A stretch of DNA of 9,190 bases from Kiloniellales bacterium (lineage in GTDB: Bacteria; Pseudomonadota; Alphaproteobacteria; Kiloniellales; JAKSBE01): NCBI GenBank assembly GCA_030067055.1, contig JASJAL010000170.1:1-9190 (forward strand). Reading direction: 5' to 3'. The notes below the pieces were generated by a model. It was not told where the DNA came from. It did not search any database and saw only the letters and a list, made by a program, of their open reading frames with translations. Shown here one piece after another: positions 1 to 5,122 of the stretch (its first letter is position 1; every line of letters starts with the position of its first letter). The translations under genes and the position numbers were made by a program.

Positions 1-221
1 AGCATGTGGCAGGCCGAGAGCGAGGCGACCAGCAGGTCCTCGGGATTGTGCCGGGCGGGATCGCCCAGGAAGGCCGCGTCCGAGGAGCCCTCGATGGGCG
101 GCTTGCCGGCGATCTCGATCCGATGGGCCCGGGAATAGCTCTTGTAGTCGCGGGTCGGCCCCTCGGCCGCACCGGACCAGACCACCTTGGCCTGGTAACG
201 GTGTTGCTTGCTTCCGGCCAT
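1..221 (-). CDS. OsmC-family protein, 5' part only (cut by window edge)
   Basis: The visible 73 codons match the N-terminal half of OsmC/Ohr-type thiol peroxidases, cytoplasmic enzymes that reduce organic hydroperoxides with a pair of reactive cysteines. The stretch NPEDLLVASLSACHM (residues 59-73) is the family's first Cys motif, with the probable peroxidatic Cys71. The second Cys motif would lie beyond the window, so catalytic completeness cannot be judged. The ATG at 221 is preceded by AGGAGG with about 5 bases spacing, which fixes the start well. The N-terminus resembles the OsmC-like subfamily that begins with a beta-strand carrying a W/G-rich turn (VVWSGAAEGPTRDYKSYS) rather than classical Ohr. 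The gene diverges from the LysE-type gene across a 186-bp gap. Family assignment is firm; the substrate is unknown. Confidence 0.88.
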   Translation of the reverse strand, partial: MAGSKQHRYQAKVVWSGAAEGPTRDYKSYSRAHRIEIAGKPPIEGSSDAAFLGDPARHNPEDLLVASLSACHM

Positions 222-357
222 GGCGCCCTCCTAATTCGGTCATTGCCCCGATCAAGTCTGAAACAGGACCGCGTCCGCGACCAGTGCCGATTCCGGGACC
301 CTGGCTCCCACCCGGATCGCTCGAGTCGACAAGGGCCTTGCCAGAGCGCGGCGTAGC

Positions 358-378
358 GGGCTCGATAGCCCTTCGAGC
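358..378. repeat. Two mutually exclusive short stem-loops ahead of the LysE gene
   Basis: GGGCT/AGCCC (358-362 with 367-371, loop CGAT) overlaps an alternative pairing GCTCGA/TCGAGC (360-365 with 373-378). A run of six A follows at about 384-389. There is no T-tract on the side needed for a terminator on either strand. It lies in the leader of the gene starting at 408; no function can be assigned from sequence alone. Confidence 0.3.
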
Positions 379-407
379 TGAGCCAAAAAACCCCGCGAGC
401 GCGCGTC

Positions 408-1034
408 ATGCTGAACCCGGAACTCTTCATCGGCTACCTGCTGGCCACCACGGTTCTGATTCTGATGCCGGGGCCGATCGTCACCTTGGTGGTCGCCAAC
501 TCCCTGGCCCACGGCCAGCGCACCGGCCTGGCGACCGTCGCTGGCGCCAGCACCGGCAACGCCGTGCTGGTCGCGGCCGGCGCCCTGGGCCTGACCACCC
601 TGCTGGCCCTGGCCGCCGACGTTTTGACCTGGGTCCGCTGGCTCGGCGTCGCCTATCTGCTCTGGCTCGGCATCAAGGAGTGGCGCCGGGCGATCCGGGC
701 CGGGCGCGAGGAGGGCCTGCCGGCCGTACCGAAGCCGCGCGGGGTGTTCTGGTACAGCGCGGTGATCGCGATCACCAACCCCAAGACCATCCTGTTCTAC
801 GCCGCCTTCTTCCCGCAGTTCCTCGATCCAGCATTGGCCGCCGGGCCGCAGCTCCTGGCCATGTCGATCGGCTTCATCGTGATCGCGACGACCTTCGACG
901 GGCTCTACGCCCTCCTGGCCGGGCGCCTGCGCGACCGCCTGCTGGACCCCAAGCGGGCGCGGATCCGCCACGGCATCACCGGAACCCTGTTGATCGGCAC
1001 CGGGCTCGGCCTGGCGCTGGCCCGGCGGAGCTGA
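408..1034 (+). CDS. LysE/RhtB family amino-acid exporter
   Basis: This 208-residue inner-membrane protein has the size and pattern of the LysE/RhtB (RhtB/LeuE-like) efflux family, which exports amino acids such as threonine, homoserine or leucine using the proton gradient. Visible family marks are an N-terminal membrane segment ending in MPGP (20-23), the glycine-rich second segment GLATVAGASTGN (40-51), a third hydrophobic stretch around 53-72, a fourth near 74-89, and the conserved NPKTILFYAAFFPQF (124-138). Hydrophobic helices near 148-170 and 189-205 complete the usual set of about six. The ATG at 408 has no clear Shine-Dalgarno sequence, but the conserved N-terminus begins directly there. 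The stop is 5 bases before the GTG of the next gene, so the two are probably co-transcribed. Substrate specificity cannot be read from sequence. Confidence 0.93.
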   Translation: MLNPELFIGYLLATTVLILMPGPIVTLVVANSLAHGQRTGLATVAGASTGNAVLVAAGALGLTTLLALAADVLTWVRWLGVAYLLWLGIKEWRRAIRAGREEGLPAVPKPRGVFWYSAVIAITNPKTILFYAAFFPQFLDPALAAGPQLLAMSIGFIVIATTFDGLYALLAGRLRDRLLDPKRARIRHGITGTLLIGTGLGLALARRS

Positions 1035-1039
1035 GGCCG

Positions 1040-1729
1040 GTGCCGCACCTCGGCCTGCTGCACACCGGCGAGGCCCACGTCGGCGCCTTCGCCGACCTCT
1101 TCGAGGAGATCCTGCCCGAGGCCATGCTCAGCCACCTGGTCCGCGAGGACCTGCTGCTGCGCGCCCAGCTGGCCGGGGAGCTGCCCCCGGACGTTGCTGC
1201 CGAGACCGCGGAGTCCCTCCAGGAGCTGGCCGGACAGGGCGCCCAGGTCCTGCTCTGCACCTGCTCGACCCTGGGCCCGGCGGTCGAGGCCGCGGCGGCG
1301 GAAATCGCGGTCCCGGTGCTGCGCGTCGACCGACCGATGGCCGAGGCCGCGGTCGCCGCCGGCGGGCGACTCCTCGTGGTCGCCGCCCTGGAGTCCACCC
1401 TGGCCCCCACACAGGCCTTGCTGAGGGATGCTGCGGCCGACCTCGGGCGCGAGGTCAGCCTTGAGGTGCTGAGCTTGCCGGAGGCCTGGGAGGCCTTCGA
1501 ATCCGGCGACCGGGACGACTACCTCCAGCAGATCGCCGACGCGGTGCGGAGCGCCGTCGGAGCCGCGGGCACCCGGAATGGTACCGGGGGCTTCGACGCC
1601 GTGGTCCTGGCCCAGGCCTCGATGGCCGGCGCCGCCGATCGGCTGGCCGACCTCGGCACGCCTGTGCTCGCCAGCCCGCGCCTGGCCGTCGAGCGGGCCG
1701 CCGAGCTCTACCGCCGCAGCGCCGGCTGA
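1040..1729 (+). CDS. Asp/Glu racemase-superfamily protein lacking the second catalytic cysteine
   Basis: A protein of 229 residues starting at GTG 1040 (in frame, GGAG 9 bases upstream at 1027-1030). The fold pattern is that of the aspartate/glutamate/hydantoin racemase and arylmalonate decarboxylase superfamily: HLGLLHTGEAHV at the N-terminus, then LLCTCSTLGPAVEAA (72-86) supplying the first catalytic Cys (Cys75, with Cys73 beside it), VPVLRVDRPMAEAAV (91-105), and VVLAQASMAGAA (188-199) where classical two-base racemases carry a second Cys (GCT/GCN type). Here that site reads Ala-Ser (193-194). Two-cysteine racemases need both residues for deprotonation and reprotonation, so a simple racemase reaction is doubtful; a decarboxylase, isomerase or one-base lyase is possible. 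Relatives I recall with the same LAQASMA signature are annotated only as family members. It follows the exporter at 408-1034 in a likely two-gene operon. Reading frames extending upstream overlap the exporter and are rejected. Confidence 0.85.
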   Translation: MPHLGLLHTGEAHVGAFADLFEEILPEAMLSHLVREDLLLRAQLAGELPPDVAAETAESLQELAGQGAQVLLCTCSTLGPAVEAAAAEIAVPVLRVDRPMAEAAVAAGGRLLVVAALESTLAPTQALLRDAAADLGREVSLEVLSLPEAWEAFESGDRDDYLQQIADAVRSAVGAAGTRNGTGGFDAVVLAQASMAGAADRLADLGTPVLASPRLAVERAAELYRRSAG

Positions 1730-2133
1730 TCCGGCCGCCCGCGGTCGAAGTCGCGGCGGTAGCAGGGCTCCTGGCCCTTGCGGTCCTTCTCGAAACCCGG
1801 GAAGTTGCGATAGATCTCCTCCGGCGGCGGCTCCCGACAGATCAGATCGCCGTGGATCACCCGGAAGACGTGGTCCCGGCCGTCCTGGGTGCGGAACTGC
1901 ACCTTGGTGGCCGAGATCTGGTAGTGACGCACCCCGAGCCGACGGCGCTCGTCGACCAGCATCGCGTCGGGCTGGAACACGATCTTGCGGAAGCTGCGCG
2001 AGCCGACCCCCGGCGCGTTGGTCAGCTGCCAGGCACCGATCAAGGGGTTGCCCGGCTGCACCGGCGGCGGGCTGCCGCAGGCGGCCAGGGCGAGACAGAG
2101 CAGCAACAGGCCGGAGCTGGCGAGGCGAGGCAT
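1708..2133 (-). CDS. Small predicted lipoprotein, unknown function
   Basis: A 141-residue protein. The start is taken at ATG 2133 because the protein then opens with a textbook lipoprotein signal: MPR, a leucine-rich hydrophobic core (residues 8-18) and the lipobox LAAC with Cys19 as the lipidated residue. Gly at +2 rather than Asp suggests outer-membrane sorting by the rule known from enterics. An upstream in-frame ATG at 2178 would bury the signal 15 residues in and is rejected. After a Pro-rich linker (22-30) comes NPLIGAWQL, which resembles the first strand of small lipocalin-like or beta-barrel periplasmic domains, then alternating polar/hydrophobic strands. Cys99 and Cys124 could form a disulfide in the periplasm. 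The tail is basic. I do not recognise a named family. The last 22 bases overlap the convergent racemase-like gene. Confidence 0.8.
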   Translation of the reverse strand: MPRLASSGLLLLCLALAACGSPPPVQPGNPLIGAWQLTNAPGVGSRSFRKIVFQPDAMLVDERRRLGVRHYQISATKVQFRTQDGRDHVFRVIHGDLICREPPPEEIYRNFPGFEKDRKGQEPCYRRDFDRGRPDQPALRR

Positions 2134-2251
2134 GGCGGTCCCGTCTTTGGTCTTGGATCTCGGCCCGGGTTCGCTCACAGGCCGCCCGGACCTTCCTGCC
2201 GCGCCGCCACGGCCGCGATGCCAGCAGAGGAATGTGGCCGCAAGGTGGCCG

Positions 2252-2275
2252 CTGCTGACAGGTCGCAGTCAGCAG
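2252..2275. promoter_or_regulatory. Perfect 8-bp inverted repeat, candidate operator
   Basis: CTGCTGAC (2252-2259) and GTCAGCAG (2268-2275) are exact reverse complements separated by 8 bases. The element sits in the 228-bp gap between the divergent lipoprotein and VOC genes, about 90 bases before the VOC start. Arm length and spacing fit a dimeric regulator's site; there is no T-tract, so it is not an intrinsic terminator. It is preceded by a direct repeat TGGCCGC (two copies at about 2235-2252). Confidence 0.35.
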
Positions 2276-2361
2276 GCTCGAGAAAGCCGCTCGCCGCGCC
2301 GCCGCGGAGGTTCTATCAAGGACCGTTCTGGAGACGGACAACGACGCGGGAGGCGCAAGCG

Positions 2362-2775
2362 ATGGCTTTGGGCGCGATGAATCATCTGGCCCTGACCCTG
2401 AGCGATCTGAAGGCCGCCGAGGAGAGCTTCTACAAGCCGGTGCTGGAGTTCCTCGGCTACGCCAAGGTCGAGGACGTCGAGGGCATGACCCTGTGGTTCT
2501 CAGAGACTGCAGCGGCGGCGGTCAACCTCTTCCAGGCCGCCGACGACCTCAAGGACAGGCCGCACGCGCGCTACGCCCCGGGCTTCCACCACTTCGCCTT
2601 CTGGGCCGACAGCCGGGACCGGGTCGACGGGCTCCACGCGCGGCTTCTGGAGATCGGCGCCACCGTGCTGGACCCGCCGGCCGAGTACGATTACACGCCC
2701 GGCTACTACGCCGTCTTCTTCGCAGACCCCGACGGCTTGAAGTTCGAGCTGGTCCACATGCCGCTGCCGGCTTAG
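2362..2775 (+). CDS. VOC-family (glyoxalase/extradiol dioxygenase-fold) protein
   Basis: A single vicinal-oxygen-chelate domain of 137 residues, the usual length for one-domain VOC proteins, which form metal-binding dimers from paired beta-alpha-beta-beta-beta modules. The first module begins MNHLALTLSDL with His8; the second contains FHHFAFWA (75-82) with His76/His77; the C-terminal strand KFELVHMP (127-134) holds Glu129. This His-His-Glu set is the standard metal-ligand pattern of the family. ADPDGLKFELV is the common closing motif. The ATG at 2362 is chosen because GGGAGG (2348-2353) lies 8 bases before it; the ATG at 2377 would start directly at the first strand but is badly spaced. It appears monocistronic, between a divergent lipoprotein and a convergent HAD gene. 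Members include glyoxalases, fosfomycin/bleomycin resistance proteins and dioxygenases, and I cannot choose among them. Confidence 0.9.
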   Translation: MALGAMNHLALTLSDLKAAEESFYKPVLEFLGYAKVEDVEGMTLWFSETAAAAVNLFQAADDLKDRPHARYAPGFHHFAFWADSRDRVDGLHARLLEIGATVLDPPAEYDYTPGYYAVFFADPDGLKFELVHMPLPA

Positions 2776-2796
2776 TGCCGGCGTCCGGCAGGCCGG

Positions 2797-3507
2797 TCAG
2801 GCGATCTCCGCGATCAGGTCCGGCAGCTCGCCGAGGTGGGCCAGCTGGCGGAAGCGCGCGGCTTCGGCCGGGGGCGGTGCCTGCTCGACCGCCCAGGTCA
2901 GCTCGTGAGGCACGTGGACGGCCCAGGCACCGGCGGCCAGCGCGGGCAGGACGTCGGACTTGAGCGAGTTGCCGACCATCATGCTGCGCGCCGGGCCGTC
3001 GCCGTGGCGGCCGAAGGCTTGCTCGTAGGTCGCGGCGGTCTTGTCGCTGACGATCTCGACCGCGTCGAAAAGCTCGCCGAGCCCGGACTGCGCGAGCTTG
3101 CGCTCCTGGTCGAAGAGATCGCCCTTGGTGATCAGGACGATGCGATAGCGCCCGGCGAGGCCTTCGAGCGTGTCCCGGGCGTGGGGCAGGACCTCGATCG
3201 GATGGCTCAGCAGCTCCCGGCCGGCTTCCAGGATCGCGGCGATCGCCGTGGCCGGCACCCGGCCGTCGGTGACCTCGATCGCGGTTTCGATCATCGAGAG
3301 GGTGAAGCCCTTGATGCCGAAGCCGTAGTGCCCGAGGTTCCGCTTCTCGGCCTCGAGCAGCCGCTCCGAGAGATGATCCGGCGCGGCGTGGTCGGCCAGC
3401 AGCGCGGTGAAGCGGGCCTCGGTCAGCCGATAGTACTGCTCGTTCTGCCACAGGGTGTCGTCGGCATCGAAGCCGATCGTGGTCAGAGCGTGCGGGGAAT
3501 TGGTCAT
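2797..3507 (-). CDS. HAD-superfamily hydrolase (phosphatase-like)
   Basis: A cytoplasmic protein of 236 residues with the haloacid dehalogenase core. Motif I is GFDADDTLW (12-20), with the nucleophile Asp14 and acid/base Asp16. Motif II is VLITKGD (124-130) with Thr127. The motif III lysine is probably Lys156 in VSDKTAATY. Motif IV is MVGNSLKSDVLPAL (177-190), with Asp185 for Mg2+. The roughly 85 residues after motif I form an alpha-helical cap (C1 type), typical of small-molecule phosphatases and dehalogenases. The start ATG at 3507 puts motif I at the normal distance; no clear Shine-Dalgarno is visible. Reading the frame further upstream (to 3873) would overlap the HIG1 gene antisense and adds non-homologous sequence, so it is rejected. 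Substrate unknown. It diverges from the HIG1 gene across 126 bases in which I see no convincing promoter. Confidence 0.9.
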   Translation of the reverse strand: MTNSPHALTTIGFDADDTLWQNEQYYRLTEARFTALLADHAAPDHLSERLLEAEKRNLGHYGFGIKGFTLSMIETAIEVTDGRVPATAIAAILEAGRELLSHPIEVLPHARDTLEGLAGRYRIVLITKGDLFDQERKLAQSGLGELFDAVEIVSDKTAATYEQAFGRHGDGPARSMMVGNSLKSDVLPALAAGAWAVHVPHELTWAVEQAPPPAEAARFRQLAHLGELPDLIAEIA

Positions 3508-3633
3508 ATCAGGGTCGAGCTGCGTATGAGGCCTTGTTGGTTGTATCAAGAGAATAGCAAGCGCGGGTCCGCAAGGCGCCGAAATTGGTCGCGCCCCTGG
3601 CCCAAGCGGTCTCGGGAGGCCTAAGCTGACCCC

Positions 3634-3828
3634 ATGAAAGCCATGTTCTTTACGCTCGTCATCGCCGCGGCGATGATCACCCTCGCCGTGCTGGTGACCG
3701 GGATCTTCGCCATGGCCCGCGGCGGCGAGTTCAATCGCAAGCACTCCAACCGCCTGATGCGCCTGCGCGTCGTCGCCCAGGGCATCGCCCTGGCGCTCTT
3801 CGCCATCGCCATGATGATCAAGGAGTGA
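3634..3828 (+). CDS. HIG1-domain / twin-transmembrane small protein
   Basis: A 64-residue membrane protein with two hydrophobic helices (about 5-28 and 45-62) joined by a polar, basic loop, GGEFNRKHSNRLMRLRV. The sequence MARGGEFN followed by NRLMRLRVVAQ is the hallmark of the bacterial HIG1 family (hypoxia-induced gene 1, related to mitochondrial Rcf1). Mitochondrial relatives associate with cytochrome c oxidase and the bc1 complex; a respiratory role here is inferred from family only. The start at 3634 is forced, because an in-frame TAA lies at 3622; GGGAGG (3614-3619) is present but 14 bases away, which is long. In other alphaproteobacteria I remember this gene lying directly beside the cobalamin adenosyltransferase and etfBA. 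Here the two are about 1.3 kb apart. Its 3' end overlaps the convergent HTH gene by 11 bases. Confidence 0.88.
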   Translation: MKAMFFTLVIAAAMITLAVLVTGIFAMARGGEFNRKHSNRLMRLRVVAQGIALALFAIAMMIKE

Positions 3829-4117
3829 GGCCGGCCGTCGGCGCCTGGGGCCCTTTGTCACTCGGCCCGGCATAGTCCTCGCAACCTTCGCTCAGCGCAA
3901 AGCAGGCCAAGCGCACGGTCTTGGGAATCATCACCGGCTCGCCGTCGCGTTCGCCCTTCTCGTAGTACTGGACGACCCGGCGTTTAAGGCCGAGCGCCTC
4001 GGCAGCCTCCTTTTGCGAGAGGCCGAGCGCCTTGCGCCAGTCCCGAAAGGCGTCGGGCTGCATCACCAGGTCGCGATCGCGGCTCTTCGCCTTGTTCTTT
4101 TTCTCCTTGCGCGTCAC
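3818..4117 (-). CDS. Cro/C1-type helix-turn-helix regulator
   Basis: A 99-residue protein beginning with a very basic tail (RKEKKNKAKSRDRD, 3-16), then an XRE/Cro/C1-type HTH: FRDWRKALGLSQKEAAEAL (24-42), followed by GLKRRVVQYYEKG (43-55), where LSQKEAAEALGL is the first helix-turn and KRRVVQYYEKG the recognition helix. Residues 61-78 form a further short helix, and the last 20 residues are Pro/Gly-rich and probably disordered. It starts at GTG 4117, supported by GGAGG 8 bases upstream. No toxin or partner protein gene adjoins it, so an antitoxin role is not suggested. The gene diverges from the H1-like gene, and two 16-bp palindromes lie between them; binding of this protein to those sites is the obvious inference but is not demonstrated. 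Only short XRE proteins with a single HTH are comparable. Confidence 0.87.
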   Translation of the reverse strand: MTRKEKKNKAKSRDRDLVMQPDAFRDWRKALGLSQKEAAEALGLKRRVVQYYEKGERDGEPVMIPKTVRLACFALSEGCEDYAGPSDKGPQAPTAGLTP

Positions 4118-4125
4118 CGGTAATT

Positions 4126-4130
4126 CCTCC
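4126..4130 (-). promoter_or_regulatory. Shine-Dalgarno fixing a GTG start for the HTH gene
   Basis: On the minus strand GGAGG is followed after 8 bases by the GTG at 4117-4115. No ATG lies at suitable spacing, so GTG is the likely start codon. Confidence 0.75.
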
Positions 4131-4178
4131 GCAGGAGCCAGGGCCCATTGCTGCTACGGAACCCTAGCGCTCTTTCGC

Positions 4179-4208
4179 TTGATAAGACGCACGAGGTGCG
4201 CCTATAGT
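4179..4208 (+). promoter_or_regulatory. Sigma70-type promoter of the H1-like gene
   Basis: The -35 element TTGATA (4179-4184; 5 of 6 to TTGACA) is separated by 18 bases from the -10 element TATAGT (4203-4208; 5 of 6 to TATAAT). The expected start is near 4215, giving a leader of about 60 bases before the ATG at 4276. A palindrome fills most of the spacer, which implies repression by steric blocking. On the opposite strand the -10 region reads TACTAT, a possible -10 for the divergent HTH gene, but I see no matching -35 there. Confidence 0.65.
4187..4202. promoter_or_regulatory. Candidate operator 1 (palindrome between -35 and -10)
   Basis: ACGCACGAGGTGCGCC contains the dyad CGCAC-GAG-GTGCG. 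It matches operator 2 at 14 of 16 positions and lies wholly within the promoter spacer. Its start is 31 bp from that of operator 2, close to three helical turns. Confidence 0.6.
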
Positions 4209-4217
4209 ACAGCAGAA

Positions 4218-4233
4218 GCGCACGTGGTGCGCC
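4218..4233. promoter_or_regulatory. Candidate operator 2 (palindrome just after the start site)
   Basis: GCGCACGTGGTGCGCC holds a perfect 6-bp dyad GCGCAC-GTG-GTGCGC (4218-4232). It begins a few bases after the expected transcription start, so a bound dimer here could act with one at operator 1 on the same DNA face. Confidence 0.6.
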
Positions 4234-4275
4234 ACAAGAATCTGCACAGGATGAGGCAGGGAAAGGATCGCGCCG

Positions 4276-4620
4276 ATGGCGAAGAAAGCCAAGAAGACCA
4301 AGGGGAAGGACAAGGCGGCCGGGAAAGAGGCCGTCGCCAAGCTCAGCAAGGAAGTGGCGAGCCTGCGTGCCAGCGTGGCCGAGCTCAAGAAGCAGGTGGC
4401 GGCGCTACGTGGAGCCAAGACCGCGGCCAAGAAGTCTCCGGCCAAGAAGGCCCCGGCCAAGAAGGCTCCGGCCAAGAAGTCCCCGGTCCGGCGCAGCGCG
4501 GCCAAGACCCCGGCGCGCAGTACGGCCGCCAAGACCTCGGTCCGCAGTGCGGCGGCAAAGCGGCCCCGGACCGCGACGAAGACCGCAGCCAAGCCCCTCA
4601 CGACAAAGACGACGCCTTAG
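4276..4620 (+). CDS. Leucine-zipper plus histone-H1-like basic tail protein
   Basis: A 114-residue, very lysine/alanine-rich protein in three parts. Residues 1-17 are a basic leader ([17 protein letters not shown]). Residues 20-44 form an almost ideal coiled coil: V20, L23, V27, L30, V34, L37, V41 and L44 occupy successive a/d positions, always Val at a and Leu at d, the pattern of a parallel dimer zipper. Residues 51-114 are a disordered tail of AKKxP repeats with S/T-P-x-K/R motifs at SPAK (54-57), SPVR (69-72) and TPAR (78-81), as in eukaryotic H1 and bacterial H1-like proteins (AlgP, Hc1, the PhaF tail). Non-specific DNA binding and nucleoid association are the likely role. No catalytic motif is present. 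AAAGGA 8 bases before the ATG supports the start. Expression is probably controlled by the two palindromes upstream. A phasin-like PhaF relationship is possible, but the phasin domain itself is absent. Confidence 0.85.
   Translation: MAKKAKKTKGKDKAAGKEAVAKLSKEVASLRASVAELKKQVAALRGAKTAAKKSPAKKAPAKKAPAKKSPVRRSAAKTPARSTAAKTSVRSAAAKRPRTATKTAAKPLTTKTTP
4426..4485 (+). repeat. Four tandem 15-bp coding repeats
   Basis: Consecutive units at 4426, 4441, 4456 and 4471 have the form GCCAAGAAG followed by a serine or alanine codon and CCG, encoding [20 protein letters not shown]. Because the unit is in frame, gain or loss of copies would change tail length without frameshift, so copy number may vary between strains. 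Confidence 0.85.
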
Positions 4621-4753
4621 GCAAGCGGCGGCCCGAGGGCCGAACAGCCACACTCAGACAAAGACCCGCGGAGCGGGCGCGTGAGGTGGCAAAAGACACA
4701 GCGGAGGAAGGCAGTTCAAGGTCGCAATAACCGGCCAATAGGAGGGCTCAGCC

Positions 4754-4945
4754 ATGTTGACCCTGATGAACTACTGGAACGCTGTCTGGCGCAGCAATCT
4801 TGCCGAGATCGGAAATTCTTTCCGGAGTCACAGCGAAGCGGAGAGCCAGGCCTTTCAGCGCCAGTTGCGGCGCAGGCCAAGCCCCCGCTGGCAGCAGCAT
4901 CGCTTCCTGCGCTACACCCCGCCCCGCCCGCCGGCCAACCATTGA
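4754..4945 (+). CDS. Small protein of unknown function
   Basis: A 63-residue ORF in the 502-bp stretch between the H1-like gene and the adenosyltransferase gene. Support for translation: AGGAGGG (4740-4746) sits 7 bases before the ATG, the best ribosome binding site nearby, and third codon positions are mostly G or C. I do not recognise a family. The N-terminal half (MLTLMNYWNAVWRSNLAEIG) could form an amphipathic helix with Trp8 and Trp12; the C-terminal half is rich in Arg, Pro and Gln (34-60) with Trp46, and is probably unstructured and nucleic-acid or membrane-surface binding in character. No signal peptide or cysteine is present. It lies 133 bases after the H1-like stop and 177 before the next gene; no promoter of its own is evident, so read-through from 4215 is possible. 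Chance ORF remains an alternative. Confidence 0.5.
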   Translation: MLTLMNYWNAVWRSNLAEIGNSFRSHSEAESQAFQRQLRRRPSPRWQQHRFLRYTPPRPPANH

Positions 4946-5122
4946 GGGGCCGCCCCGGCCGCAGCCCGAAGTTCCACGCGACCACGGGCGCGCTCTGAAT
5001 CGCCAGCGAAGAACCTTGCCGAACCGCCCGGCCCGAGGCCAGTATCGGCCGCTTGCTGCCCGGCCGTCGCGTGATCGGCGCCGCGGTGGCTCCGATCGGG
5101 ATCTGGCAAGGGGAGGATCGGC

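Noticed and set aside
284..1039. Upstream extension of the racemase-like frame
   Set aside because: It would overlap the whole LysE gene out of frame and shows no homology-like sequence; GTG 1040 has a fitting Shine-Dalgarno.
905..2341. A 478-codon open frame on the minus strand
   Set aside because: It runs antisense through the racemase-like gene and out of frame across the lipoprotein gene, has low-complexity Arg/Gly/Ala composition, and is an effect of high GC; the plus-strand and lipoprotein frames carry real motifs.
3508..3873. N-terminal extension of the HAD hydrolase
   Set aside because: It lies antisense to the HIG1 gene, and HAD motif I already sits near residue 14 from the ATG at 3507.
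3818..4117. HTH protein as antitoxin of a toxin-antitoxin pair
   Set aside because: No small toxin gene is adjacent on the same strand; the flanking gene is a convergent HIG1 protein.
4164..4601. Minus-strand frame opposite the H1-like gene with hydrophobic repeats
   Set aside because: Leu/Ala/Phe repeats are simply the complement of AAG/GCC codons; no start signal, and it would cross the promoter and palindromes.
4629..4642. CGGCC/GGCCG hairpin after the H1-like stop as terminator
   Set aside because: Stem of five pairs with a four-base loop and no T-tract; not enough for an intrinsic terminator.
4946..5122. Possible cobalamin riboswitch before the adenosyltransferase gene
   Set aside because: The 177-base gap shows no recognisable B12-box and is too short for a full cobalamin riboswitch; only GC-rich sequence and the ribosome binding site are seen.
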